Shown here: in pieces, positions 45,387 through 53,441 of the stretch
Layout of the letters: each line of letters begins with the position of its first letter
Numbering within the stretch: position 1 is the stretch's first letter
Assembly (NCBI GenBank): GCA_018702695.1
Contig: JABIYR010000009.1
Coordinates: forward strand, 1 to 53,552
Direction of reading: 5' to 3'
Origin: Nitrospina sp.
Lineage (GTDB): Bacteria; Nitrospinota; Nitrospinia; Nitrospinales; VA-1
Length of the DNA stretch: 53,552 nt
Program-made: the position numbers and the translations under genes
The notes under the pieces: model-generated
Seen by the model: only the letters and a program-made list of their open reading frames with translations
Databases searched by the model: none
What the model was told of the DNA's origin: nothing

Positions 45387-45410
45387 AATTACGTAAAATC
45401 GTGAATTACG
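45387..45410. promoter_or_regulatory. Candidate upstream activator sites (direct repeat)
   Basis: AATTACG occurs at 45387-45393 and again at 45404-45410, 17 bases apart, 79 or more bases upstream of the -24 element. Position and spacing fit enhancer sites for the divergently encoded activator. A TTACGTAA palindrome lies in the first copy. Confidence 0.4.
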
Positions 45411-45488
45411 AAATATAGATTATTATTTTATTTCATATTCTGTCAGTTAAGTCTTTATGAATAGGCTAGTTATGTTGTTTTTTAGGCT

Positions 45489-45505
45489 TTGGCACGCAGT
45501 CTGCT
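45489..45505 (+). promoter_or_regulatory. Sigma-54 (-24/-12) promoter of the SDR operon
   Basis: TTGGCACG-CAGT-CTGCT: the GG and GC pairs have the required register, and only the R position and the first T of TTGC differ from YTGGCACGRNNNTTGCW. The predicted start is near 45516, about 40 bases before the SDR ATG. Confidence 0.75.
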
Positions 45506-45556
45506 ATGTGGAGGGAAGAATATGATTAAAACATTTTTTGAGAAGGAGTCCCTCTG

Positions 45557-46294
45557 ATGAGCAGGAAAAGAGAAACAGTACTGGTAACGGGTTCTTCGAG
45601 TGGTATCGGGCTCGATATTGCCCGGGGATTTTTGGAGAAGGGCTTCAACGTGGTGTTGAACGCGAGGAATGAGAAAAAACTTTCTGAGGCGGCCCGGGTT
45701 TTGGGTCAAGACAACCCTATTGCTTGGGTTGCGGGTGATATTGGCAATAAAGAAACCGGTGAAAAAATGGTTCGTGCGGCGGTTGACCGTTTCGGCGGTG
45801 TCAATGTGTTGGTCAACAATGCCGGGATATTTGGAGTGAAACCTTTTCTGGAAAACTCGGAAGAAGATCTTGATGCGTTCATTCATACCAACCTTAAGGG
45901 AACCTACTTCGTCAGTCAGGCGGCGGTGCGGCAAATGAAGAAACAAGGTGGCGGCAGTATTGTGAATATTGGCACGGTGCTGGTTTTGCATCCGACGGCA
46001 AGTCTTCCCGCAACAGCCCCTCTGGTTACCAAGGGGGGTGTGCATGCCTTGACTACAAGTCTGGCCAGTGAACTGGCGGCCGATAATATTCGTGTCAATG
46101 CAGTAGCTGCCGGAACTATTCGTACTCCTTTATGGGGGGATGCGGATGTGGATTCTTTTAGTGGGACAACATTGATGAATCGAGTCGGCGAGGTCGGCGA
46201 AATAACGGAGGCGGTGTTCAACCTTGCCGCCTCCAGTTTTACAACGGGTGTGATCCTCCCTGTGGATGGCGGGTATGTCCACGGTCGATCTTAA
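45557..46294 (+). CDS. SDR-family protein lacking the catalytic Tyr
   Basis: 245 residues with the classical SDR layout: cofactor site VTGSSSGIGLDIARG, NARNEKKL after strand 2 (NADP-type Arg), NNAGIFG, and the C-terminal VLPVDGGYVHG. The active-site helix reads TAPLVTKGGVHAL: the Lys is kept but the Tyr of YxxxK is Pro, and the catalytic Ser region reads NIGTV. Oxidoreductase activity of the normal kind is therefore doubtful; it may bind cofactor or use another residue. AAGGAG ahead of the ATG. It is the first gene of the sigma-54-driven operon, 40 bases ahead of the AhpD-like gene. Confidence 0.88.
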   Translation: MSRKRETVLVTGSSSGIGLDIARGFLEKGFNVVLNARNEKKLSEAARVLGQDNPIAWVAGDIGNKETGEKMVRAAVDRFGGVNVLVNNAGIFGVKPFLENSEEDLDAFIHTNLKGTYFVSQAAVRQMKKQGGGSIVNIGTVLVLHPTASLPATAPLVTKGGVHALTTSLASELAADNIRVNAVAAGTIRTPLWGDADVDSFSGTTLMNRVGEVGEITEAVFNLAASSFTTGVILPVDGGYVHGRS

Positions 46295-46334
46295 TTTATT
46301 TATAAAAAACCAACTTAAAAATAAGGAGAACATC

Positions 46335-46880
46335 ATGCCAAGAATGAATGCAATTGAACCGGAAAATGCTAACCAAGAAATGCAGGAACTGTATCAGCAA
46401 GTTGAAAACAATTTGGGAATGCTCCCCAATATGGTGAAAACTCTGGCCAATGCACCGGTGGTGGCAAAATCCTATATCAGCTTTTGGAACCTGATGGAGC
46501 AAGGGGTATTGCCGACATCTTTAAAGGAAAAAATTTCCCTGCTGGTTTCCGAGGCCAATGGTTGTTCATATTGTATATCGGTTCATTGTGCTTTGAGCAA
46601 GGGCGCAGGGCTGGCCGATGAAGAGGTGTTGGACAGTCGTCAGGGGCAGTCTCCTGACCGCAAGACCGATCAGGCTCTTAAGTTTGCCAGCCGGATTCTT
46701 GATACTCGAGGCGCGGTGACGACGGATGAGATGGATGCTTTACGCAATGTGGGTTACACCGATCAGGAGATCACAGAAATGGTTGCCCTGATTGTGTTTG
46801 TTCAGTTCAGCAACTATTTCAATAATGCAGTGGGGACGGTCAACGATTTCCCCAAGGCAGATGCGTTGGTGGCAAATTAA
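46335..46880 (+). CDS. AhpD-like / carboxymuconolactone decarboxylase-family protein
   Basis: 181 residues from ATG 46335 with AAGGAG 7 bases upstream. The CMD core has the redox motif CSYCISVHCAL with the catalytic CxxC and following His, as in AhpD and peroxidase-related proteins. It likely reduces peroxides or acts as a thiol reductant partner in the cytosol. It follows the SDR gene and precedes the flavin-binding-type gene, suggesting an oxidative- or electrophile-stress operon. Confidence 0.88.
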   Translation: MPRMNAIEPENANQEMQELYQQVENNLGMLPNMVKTLANAPVVAKSYISFWNLMEQGVLPTSLKEKISLLVSEANGCSYCISVHCALSKGAGLADEEVLDSRQGQSPDRKTDQALKFASRILDTRGAVTTDEMDALRNVGYTDQEITEMVALIVFVQFSNYFNNAVGTVNDFPKADALVAN

Positions 46881-46886
46881 ATAGCT

Positions 46887-46912
46887 CGGGCCCGAAAATA
46901 ATATCGGGCCCG
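46887..46912 (+). terminator. Hairpin with U-rich tail between AhpD-like and PNPOx-like genes
   Basis: CGGGCCCGA (46887-46895) and TCGGGCCCG (46904-46912) are exact complements around an 8-base loop, followed by TTGTTATTTTT. The tail is imperfect, so it may weaken rather than stop transcription into the next gene or stabilise the upstream message. Confidence 0.65.
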
Positions 46913-46940
46913 TTGTTATTTTTATGAAAGGGAAAGAATC

Positions 46941-47558
46941 ATGAAAAAACCAGTCAGTGATATTGCTTTCACATCTGCAGTGAAGACTCAACAAGAGCGT
47001 TTTGGTTCTCGCGCCGGATACGCGAACATGGAAGAAAGTATTGGATGGAAGGATATCGTTTCGCAAGATTTGAAGGGCTTTATTGCAGAGCGGGATTCTT
47101 TTTACTTAGCGACCTCCAATGCAGAAGGGCAACCTTACATCCAGCATAGAGGTGGCGATAAAGGCTTGCTTAAAGTTGTGGACGAAAAAACTCTGGCCTT
47201 CGCCGATTTTTCTGGTAATCGGCAATACATCACTCTGGGAAATCTGTCAGAAAATAACCGGGCTTTCATTTTCTTAATGGATTATGAAAACCAGCGCCGG
47301 ATAAAAATCTGGGGCACGGCACATGTTGTGGAGGAAGACTCGTCTTTAAAGGCTCAAGTGGTGGACCCGGAATACTCTGCACGTGTGGAGCGATACATTG
47401 TTTTCAACGTGGAAGCCTGGGATGTGAATTGCCCGAAGCATATTCCTCAGCGCTATAGCAAAGAACAGCTACAGGCGTTGACACGACCTTTGGCCGATGA
47501 AGTGAAGAGGCTTCAGGAAGAGAACCGTTTATTAAGACAAGAAATGACAACTCATTAG
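46941..47558 (+). CDS. Pyridoxamine-5'-phosphate-oxidase-fold flavoprotein
   Basis: 205 residues. The split-barrel FMN-binding domain covers about 30-165: FIAERDSFYLATSNAEGQPYIQHRGG, FADFSGNRQYITLGNLSENN, then RIKIWGTAHVVEE. The C-terminal helix is charged (VKRLQEENRLLRQE). This branch of the fold (general stress type) reduces or binds flavin substrates; vitamin B6 synthesis is unlikely. The upstream hairpin may lower its expression relative to the first two operon genes. Confidence 0.85.
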   Translation: MKKPVSDIAFTSAVKTQQERFGSRAGYANMEESIGWKDIVSQDLKGFIAERDSFYLATSNAEGQPYIQHRGGDKGLLKVVDEKTLAFADFSGNRQYITLGNLSENNRAFIFLMDYENQRRIKIWGTAHVVEEDSSLKAQVVDPEYSARVERYIVFNVEAWDVNCPKHIPQRYSKEQLQALTRPLADEVKRLQEENRLLRQEMTTH

Positions 47559-47633
47559 TCTGGAGATATTTTAAAAAATAACATCCAGTTTTGATAGTAG
47601 AGCTGGTACTTATAATTAATTAAGGAGAATGCA

Positions 47634-48113
47634 ATGTCACTCAGTCAAATCAATCGTCCCCCGCTTCCTCCCTTTACTTGGGAAACAGCGTCCGAGAAAG
47701 TGAGAATAGCGGAAGATGCCTGGAATACGCGTGACCCGGAACGGGTGGCATTGGCTTACACCCTTGACAGTGCCTGGAGAAACCGTGATGTGTTTCTTTC
47801 GGGACGCAAGTCTATCGTACAGTTTTTGCAAAATAAATGGGCGAAGGAACGAGACTATCGTCTCATCAAGGAGTTATGGGCTTTTGCGGGGGCGCGTATC
47901 GCGGTACGTTTTGCTTATGAATGGAATGACGGTGCTGGCAGTTGGTTTCGTTCCTTTGGAAACGAGAACTGGGAGTTTGCTGAAAATGGGCTCATGCAAA
48001 GACGCATCGCAAGTATCAATGACCGTCCTATTAAGGAAAAAGACCGTAAGTACAATTGGCAACTGGGGCTTCGCCCAGAGGGTCACAAAGGTTTATCTGA
48101 CTTGGGTCTTTGA
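47634..48113 (+). CDS. DUF1348 (NTF2-like) protein
   Basis: 159 residues, typical DUF1348: [32 protein letters not shown], then [35 protein letters not shown] and [13 protein letters not shown]. The fold is the NTF2/SnoaL cone. Activity is unknown for the family. AAGGAG precedes the ATG. It closes the set that begins with the SDR gene, 75 bases after the PNPOx-like gene, and might be under the same sigma-54 promoter. Confidence 0.9.
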   Translation: MSLSQINRPPLPPFTWETASEKVRIAEDAWNTRDPERVALAYTLDSAWRNRDVFLSGRKSIVQFLQNKWAKERDYRLIKELWAFAGARIAVRFAYEWNDGAGSWFRSFGNENWEFAENGLMQRRIASINDRPIKEKDRKYNWQLGLRPEGHKGLSDLGL

Positions 48114-48249
48114 CGTTGAGAATTTATCTTCAAGAAGCATCTTGCCCTGCCGCTTCATCTAAGAGAAACAGACAGAGATAGATCAGACAAACCGATAGAG
48201 TCTGATTGAAACCCAATAAACCGTGGGGTGCCTTGGGTTCGGTCGGTGT

Positions 48250-48783
48250 TTAGAGCTTGTTGGCGGCGGTGACGAGAGCGGGGCCCTTGACATGGTCTTC
48301 CAAAGTTTCCGCTTGTACTTTATCTTGCAGTTTCATCAAGGCATCGATCACCATTTCGGGTCGTGGTGGGCATCCTGGAATATAAACATCCACCGGGATC
48401 AATGTGTCAATTCCCATCACTGTGGAATAGTTATCATAAAATCCGCCAGAAACCGTACACACTCCATAGGCAACCACCCATTTGGGTTCGGTCATTTGGT
48501 TGTAGACCTTGGTCAGAATGGGTGCTTGTTTATGACTGATCGTGCCTACTACCATGAGCAGGTCGGCCTGACGCGGTGAAAACCTTGGGAACGCCGCTCC
48601 CATCCGGTCGAGGTCGTAACGTGGGCCAGCCACAGACATGAACTCCATTCCACAACATGCAGTGATGAATGGGTAAATGAAAAACGAATATTTTCGTGCC
48701 CAGTTAATTGCCTGAGTCATTTGAGTTACGATTACGTTATTGCCGAGACTCATCTCGGTCTCGGTTCTGTATAATCCAGCCAT
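48250..48783 (-). CDS. nuoB: NADH-quinone oxidoreductase subunit B (orphan)
   Basis: Peripheral-arm subunit of complex I that holds cluster N2. The 177 residues contain the four ligands Cys43, Cys44 (TACCGMEF), Cys109 (GVCTVSGG) and Cys138 (PGCPPRPE). ATG 48783 has GGAG 8 bases upstream and is preferred to ATG 48819. No other nuo gene is within 30 kb; the NuoF-like protein at 16761 is the closest. It may be an extra copy, or the complex's genes may be scattered. Monocistronic on this view. Confidence 0.93.
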   Translation of the reverse strand: MAGLYRTETEMSLGNNVIVTQMTQAINWARKYSFFIYPFITACCGMEFMSVAGPRYDLDRMGAAFPRFSPRQADLLMVVGTISHKQAPILTKVYNQMTEPKWVVAYGVCTVSGGFYDNYSTVMGIDTLIPVDVYIPGCPPRPEMVIDALMKLQDKVQAETLEDHVKGPALVTAANKL

Positions 48784-48972
48784 GCCATCCACTCCATGAA
48801 TTGAGGTTATGGGATGCATAATAAAATATTTTGAGCAAAATATCCAAGAAAATCTCCATTCTCCGGCAAGGTATGGGAGAAGCGGGCCTCAATGAGCTAA
48901 AACTATTGTTTAGCGGCAGGGAAAACCGGGGCAGAGTGCCTTTTAATCTAACTCCCGTTACAGGAGTGGGCC

Positions 48973-49002
48973 TTGCTTGCTGGCTATAAACAAGTGTATA
49001 AT
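48973..49002 (+). promoter_or_regulatory. Sigma-70 promoter of the LRR gene
   Basis: TTGCTT (48973-48978), 18 bases, perfect TATAAT (48997-49002). Start predicted near 49009, giving a leader of about 97 bases. Confidence 0.55.
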
Positions 49003-49105
49003 CGGATAAATTAGTGAGAATGGGTTCCTAATAGAAAAATCAGCCTCTTGCAGGGTTTCTGTGCTGTGCTGGGTTGTCTGAAATAATTGTTGGAGAATAA
49101 GAATT

Positions 49106-49654
49106 ATGGATTATAGCGGCAACAAAACTTCTGCCGGTCAGGAAAGAATTCTGGCTGAAACGGAGTCGATTATCCGAATGCATTTGAGCAAGGACGGAAA
49201 AACCCTAGACCTCACTGCTGTTTATTTGAAGGAGTATGGAGCTAAGGATATCGCCCGCATGGAGTTTTTGCGGCCTTTAACAAACCTAGCTTTTGGAACC
49301 AATCTATGCGGTGCTAAAGGGGCCAAGTATTTGGCTCAATCGGAAGTGCTGGTCAACCTGACTTCCCTAAACCTGTTTTATAACCGGATCGGCAATGAAG
49401 GCGTGAAATACCTCGCTGTCTCTGACAATCTTTTGAGCTTGCAGAATCTGGTTATTACGGATAATGAAATCACCGATGAAGGAGCCATCACTTTGGCGAA
49501 ATTTCTCCCTCTGTTCACCAACCTGGTGCGTCTAGACTTACGCCTCAACCGGATTAAAGATGATGGAAAAGATGCCCTACGAGAAGCGCAAAAAATGTCT
49601 AGCGTTAAACACCTGCTCCTCGACAAAGTAGAAGGTTTTCAGGTGAAAAGTTAG
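49106..49654 (+). CDS. Leucine-rich repeat protein, paralogue of the 21.8-kb LRR gene
   Basis: 182 residues, no signal peptide. The N-terminal block IIRMHLSKDGKTLDLTAVYL parallels the start of the LRR protein at 21776. Four to five RI-type repeats follow (LTSLNLFYNRIGNEGVKYLAVS; LVITDNEITDEGAITLAKF). TTGGAG about 10 bases ahead of the ATG. A short GC hairpin (CCGGGC/GCCCGG, near 49655-49670) follows the stop but is trailed by A rather than T. It is monocistronic; its partner is unknown. Confidence 0.85.
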   Translation: MDYSGNKTSAGQERILAETESIIRMHLSKDGKTLDLTAVYLKEYGAKDIARMEFLRPLTNLAFGTNLCGAKGAKYLAQSEVLVNLTSLNLFYNRIGNEGVKYLAVSDNLLSLQNLVITDNEITDEGAITLAKFLPLFTNLVRLDLRLNRIKDDGKDALREAQKMSSVKHLLLDKVEGFQVKS

Positions 49655-49739
49655 CCGGGCCTCACGCCCGGTGAAAAAAAATCTATACCTACTGTATTCT
49701 TTCTCACCTTGACTTGTTATATGCCGTCGCCACGGGCGG

Positions 49740-50585
49740 TTAGCCCAATGGGTTTAAAGTCACCCTGTCGTTGTCGAATAGAGGCTGAATATCGCTGAAG
49801 TCGATTCCCACCAGATCAATGCATTGCCGTATGTCAGAACTTTGATAAATAATCTGCCATAAGCGATTACCCAATTCCTGAATATTTTCCAAAAGCGGAG
49901 TCAGCCCGTCATGGGTGCGTAATATTTCAAATAGATCGATCTCCAAGGGTTGCCATTTTTGCTGAACTTTCAGGATTTCTCGATACAGCTCCAACTCATG
50001 CTCAATGAGAGGAAAGGTGCTTCGAAGAGGGTGTGCTTGAGACGATTTTGGGAACAGCGATTGAAACTCTTTTTCAATTTTTCCCACCTTCCAGCCAGTG
50101 AGTAGGTAGCCCGTTAAGTCGCCGTGTAATAAGTTGATGGTTTTAGCCAGTTGCTGGACCGGGTCAATTTGTTCCGCGTGCATTTCTTTTATGAGCACCG
50201 CATTGGGGTAGTCGTTGCTGATACGTTGTTTGATTTGAAAAAGGCTGGCATAAAGTTCGCGCAATACTGAGTTCAAATTTCCAATGGCGATGGGGTCGTT
50301 TGGGTCACGGCTGTCTTTTAAAGAAATGGTTTCTACTTCCAAGTCTCTTTGGGTGGTTTCGATAAAATTGATTTGTGGAATATCTAGCAGGCGGTAAAAA
50401 GTCTCTGGTTTTAGAGCCAAGTCAAAACCAAACTGGTTCAGCACATATTCACGGATTTTTCGACATTTGACGACATCACGAAATGTTTCGACCGCTTGTT
50501 GCAACGGTTCGTTGGTGTCCGCAAAAGGTTGGACAGCCGTTTCAGAACCCAATAGTTTTTGTAAGACGCGTTTTGGTTCTCTCAA
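49740..50585 (-). CDS. Hypothetical soluble helical protein
   Basis: 281 residues, no signal peptide, TM helix or known motif. It is mostly alpha-helical with scattered Pro, including a stretch LLHGDLTGYLLTGWKVGKIEKEF. It is divergent from the 629-residue protein at 50805, sharing a 219-base AT-rich promoter region, which may mean shared control. Not recognised as any family; a real gene by its length and codon pattern. Confidence 0.7.
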   Translation of the reverse strand: MREPKRVLQKLLGSETAVQPFADTNEPLQQAVETFRDVVKCRKIREYVLNQFGFDLALKPETFYRLLDIPQINFIETTQRDLEVETISLKDSRDPNDPIAIGNLNSVLRELYASLFQIKQRISNDYPNAVLIKEMHAEQIDPVQQLAKTINLLHGDLTGYLLTGWKVGKIEKEFQSLFPKSSQAHPLRSTFPLIEHELELYREILKVQQKWQPLEIDLFEILRTHDGLTPLLENIQELGNRLWQIIYQSSDIRQCIDLVGIDFSDIQPLFDNDRVTLNPLG

Positions 50586-50804
50586 ATGCCTTTTCCTTTG
50601 TTATTTCGCACGGTGGTTATATTTTTGCGCGTATCCTTAAATCAAACTTACATGAATTGTTGATTAAATGTTGCATGAACCCCCTGAATACAGCAACATG
50701 GAAATATTATTCAACATGATTATGCGGGTTTTGATTTACGAAGGCCATGAATTACATGGGATTTTTTCAAAACTCTCAATACGACGCAACCTCTTTTTCA
50801 TAAA

Positions 50805-52694
50805 ATGATTTCAGGAAAAAATATAATTTGCCTTGAAGAAGACCTGAAAGAATCGGAGCACTTATTGGTTCTTTTTAGGGAGCGGCTTGAGAACGCATCA
50901 GAAATTATTGCCGATGACGGTGACCCCGAGCAAGAAAAAAAACGTATTCTCAAGCTGGTTTCCTCTCGCAAGAAAGGTTTGTCCGCGATCCGCGAGATGG
51001 TTAACGGTAAAAGAGATTTAGACGCTTCCAATATCAGGCACCCCAAATACTTCTCTCGATTGAAGCAAATCGGTCAGATTCTGCTAGGTATCCGGTCTAC
51101 GGCAGAGACCCTTGCCTTTGAGCAGTATGAATGCAAGCTAGACGTGGTGACGCAGGAGTTAAGCAAGTCTTTGGCGAGCATCGCAGGTTTGTTTCAGTTT
51201 ATTACCCCAAATATTAGAAACGAAATAAACATTCTTAACAAGTATTATCGGCTTCCTTCCAATATTCAAAACTCCATCATACCTGAGCTGGAAGCGTTGA
51301 TGGAACAATTTGAGGAAGGAGAAATAACGCTTGATGCGTTTATAAATGGCTACGAAAAAGAAGGTGAGCGAACTCAAGGCTACGATGAATTAAGAGTTCA
51401 GGATGGCCTGTTCTCAAAATACCAATTCTACGAAAACAGCCCGCAGGATTTTGCGGAGATCAATTTGAATTTTCAGAAATTTTTTAAGCCGGCTATTGAT
51501 TTTATGTCAAAGCGGACCTCAGAGCCAGATTTTAGGAAATTGCTGGATCGCATGCAAAAACTCCCAGATACGATCACCCGGTCGAATGAAATCTTTGAGA
51601 TTCATATCTCTATCAATCAGGTTTACCTGAAAATCGGCAAAAAATATTCGTTCCATGATCGGTTTAAGGAGCTCACGGCTCCATTAGAGGAATTCAACAA
51701 ACTCAAAAACAATTTAATCTATTATCACGAGGAAGCTTTCGACAAAAATATTAAAGATTTGGAGGGTATTTTTAAGGAGGAGGCCGATCTTAAAAGATTT
51801 GAAGACATCATTGAAGAGGTCAGGAAGCAATTAGAGCTAAAGACCATGTCTTTTGATCGTCTGCCAATGATTTTTAATAAACTGGAACAGCGTGATTTTA
51901 ATATTGTCTTGCAACAGAAAGATGCGGACGACATCACTATTGAGATCACTCCGCATCACGAGCAAAAATTTGGCAGAAAAAATTTGGAAAGGATTAATAT
52001 CATTATTCAGGAAATCGATTTCTGGTATCCGGTTGAGAATAAACAATTGCTGTTTCAAGATCTTTCCTTGATGACCCGCAAGTTCCAAAATGATGAGGCG
52101 ATAGATGAGAAAAGGTTTTATGACCTGATCAAGTCTTATGACAAAGAGATAGAAAAGAATACCCGTATCTATTATCCCAAAAAAATCAAATTTTTGAAGA
52201 CCGCTTACGCGCTTTTTCACAAATTTATCATGAACCCAGATAACAGGCGCAAGCTCGCCAGCCGTTTGAGCAACCCTAAAATTTGGCCAGAAATCGTCCC
52301 TCGACTGAAAGCCGTCAGCAAGTCTATTTTAGTTCTAAACGCTGAAAGCCCTTCTCTTGCAGGCAATGTCAATAAATTCGTTTTCATTAAATTAGCTACT
52401 GAAGAGCTTTGCCAACTGCTTTACGATCTTTCAATGCAATTGTTCGCGGCCTATCGAGGTGTGGATCTTAGAAGCGTGGGCAAGATGACAACCATTATGT
52501 CGGTTTATAATGAGTTTTATGATGTTTACAGCCTGTGGTCTGTGTTCGACTACTATTTCAATAAAAACCATATAGCTAATTTTTCAATCAATGACGATGT
52601 TGTGATTCAGGTTACAAAAAGTACGCATTGTCAGGAACGTTTGAGCATTCTTTTTCCAAAATCAAAACCCGAATCCCCTCCCATATCAGGATAA
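50805..52694 (+). CDS. Large hypothetical helical protein, partner of a cNMP-domain protein
   Basis: 629 residues, no signal peptide or TM segment, rich in Lys, Glu, Asp and aromatic residues, with long predicted helices and coiled-coil-like parts (about 10-60; 330-375). Not recognised: no kinase, cyclase or nuclease motif was found. The last quarter (LASRLSNPKIWPEIVPRLK, FVFIKLATEELCQLLYDL) is more hydrophobic and could be a binding domain. It lacks a strong ribosome site. The cNMP-binding gene follows after 4 bases, so the pair is an operon, perhaps with the large protein as effector of a nucleotide signal. Confidence 0.7.
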   Translation: MISGKNIICLEEDLKESEHLLVLFRERLENASEIIADDGDPEQEKKRILKLVSSRKKGLSAIREMVNGKRDLDASNIRHPKYFSRLKQIGQILLGIRSTAETLAFEQYECKLDVVTQELSKSLASIAGLFQFITPNIRNEINILNKYYRLPSNIQNSIIPELEALMEQFEEGEITLDAFINGYEKEGERTQGYDELRVQDGLFSKYQFYENSPQDFAEINLNFQKFFKPAIDFMSKRTSEPDFRKLLDRMQKLPDTITRSNEIFEIHISINQVYLKIGKKYSFHDRFKELTAPLEEFNKLKNNLIYYHEEAFDKNIKDLEGIFKEEADLKRFEDIIEEVRKQLELKTMSFDRLPMIFNKLEQRDFNIVLQQKDADDITIEITPHHEQKFGRKNLERINIIIQEIDFWYPVENKQLLFQDLSLMTRKFQNDEAIDEKRFYDLIKSYDKEIEKNTRIYYPKKIKFLKTAYALFHKFIMNPDNRRKLASRLSNPKIWPEIVPRLKAVSKSILVLNAESPSLAGNVNKFVFIKLATEELCQLLYDLSMQLFAAYRGVDLRSVGKMTTIMSVYNEFYDVYSLWSVFDYYFNKNHIANFSINDDVVIQVTKSTHCQERLSILFPKSKPESPPISG

Positions 52695-52698
52695 AACT

Positions 52699-53205
52699 AT
52701 GACAAAACAAGAACGATTGAAACTCATGTCCGAAGTGCCGTTTTTTCAGGATCTAGATGATCTCAAGCGAGATCAACTGGCAGACTCCGAAGATTACTTT
52801 CAGAGCTTTAAAGAAGGGGAATACATCATCTGTCAGGGGGAAACCGAGACACCGATATATATATTATTGAAGGGCAAGGCAATCGTCACCCGGAACCAGA
52901 ACCCGAACTCTGAACTGGCAAAATTAAAATACGGTTCCGTTTTTGGTAGCGTTTCTTTGGCAGAGAGCGCATTGCGTCAGACCAATGTAGTGGCTCAGAA
53001 TGAAGTGCTGGTTTTCCGAATCGAAGAAGATTTAATCGAATCATTTGATGAAAAAACGAATAAGATATTTAACCGTTTGCGCAGACAGGTTCTTGTCGAA
53101 AGGTTAGAAAGGTTGACGTTGATCATTGCCGATCTCAAATCAGAAATTGAATTGTTAACAACAGAGGATGGCGATGAAACCACGGAGTTCGATTGGGATT
53201 TTTGA
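52699..53205 (+). CDS. Cyclic-nucleotide-binding-domain protein, partner of the 629-aa protein
   Basis: 168 residues. Beta-roll about 15-125: FQSFKEGEYIICQGETETPIYILLKGKAIVT, then the cassette region KYGSVFGSVSLAESALRQTNVVAQN, in which the usual FGE is FGS and the Arg of the RxA motif is Arg-Gln-Thr, so cNMP affinity is uncertain. The C-terminus is a helix (RRQVLVERLERLTLIIADLKSEIELL) that could form a coiled-coil dimer, with no DNA-binding domain. It resembles the protein at 13212 in size and plan. Operon with the preceding gene. Confidence 0.85.
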   Translation: MTKQERLKLMSEVPFFQDLDDLKRDQLADSEDYFQSFKEGEYIICQGETETPIYILLKGKAIVTRNQNPNSELAKLKYGSVFGSVSLAESALRQTNVVAQNEVLVFRIEEDLIESFDEKTNKIFNRLRRQVLVERLERLTLIIADLKSEIELLTTEDGDETTEFDWDF

Positions 53206-53400
53206 AAAAGTAGGCTTCCCCCTCCATAAGGCATGCTAAAAGGGTGGCCAATAAAGCGCCGCCACTGAGATGAGCGAATAAATTTCAGATTAGTCAGGTT
53301 GGTGGTTGGAATTGTTCATGGAAACTGCTAACATCGCTCTCCAATACATTTCGGCGGTTCCCAATTCCAGCCGGAATATTTTGTCAGGCAAGAAAATAAA

Positions 53401-53441
53401 GCCGGGGTGGTGGAATTGGTAGACGCAAGGGACTTAAAATC
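53401..53441 (+). tRNA. 5' half of tRNA-Leu(UAA); 3' half absent or displaced
   Basis: The sequence has the 5' acceptor strand GCCGGGG, a long leucine-type D arm (GTGGAATTGGTAGACGC) and anticodon stem-loop AGGGA-CTTAAAA-TC with anticodon TAA. After this the anticodon stem fails (TCACC instead of TCCCT), and no variable arm, T arm or 3' acceptor strand follows in the remaining 111 bases. It is either a remnant left by a mobile element that recombined in the anticodon loop, or a gene interrupted by an intron that runs past the window end. Confidence 0.65.

Noticed and set aside
49655-49670. GC hairpin after the third LRR gene as a terminator
   Set aside because: The stem is good, but the tail is A-rich, not T-rich, in the direction of transcription.
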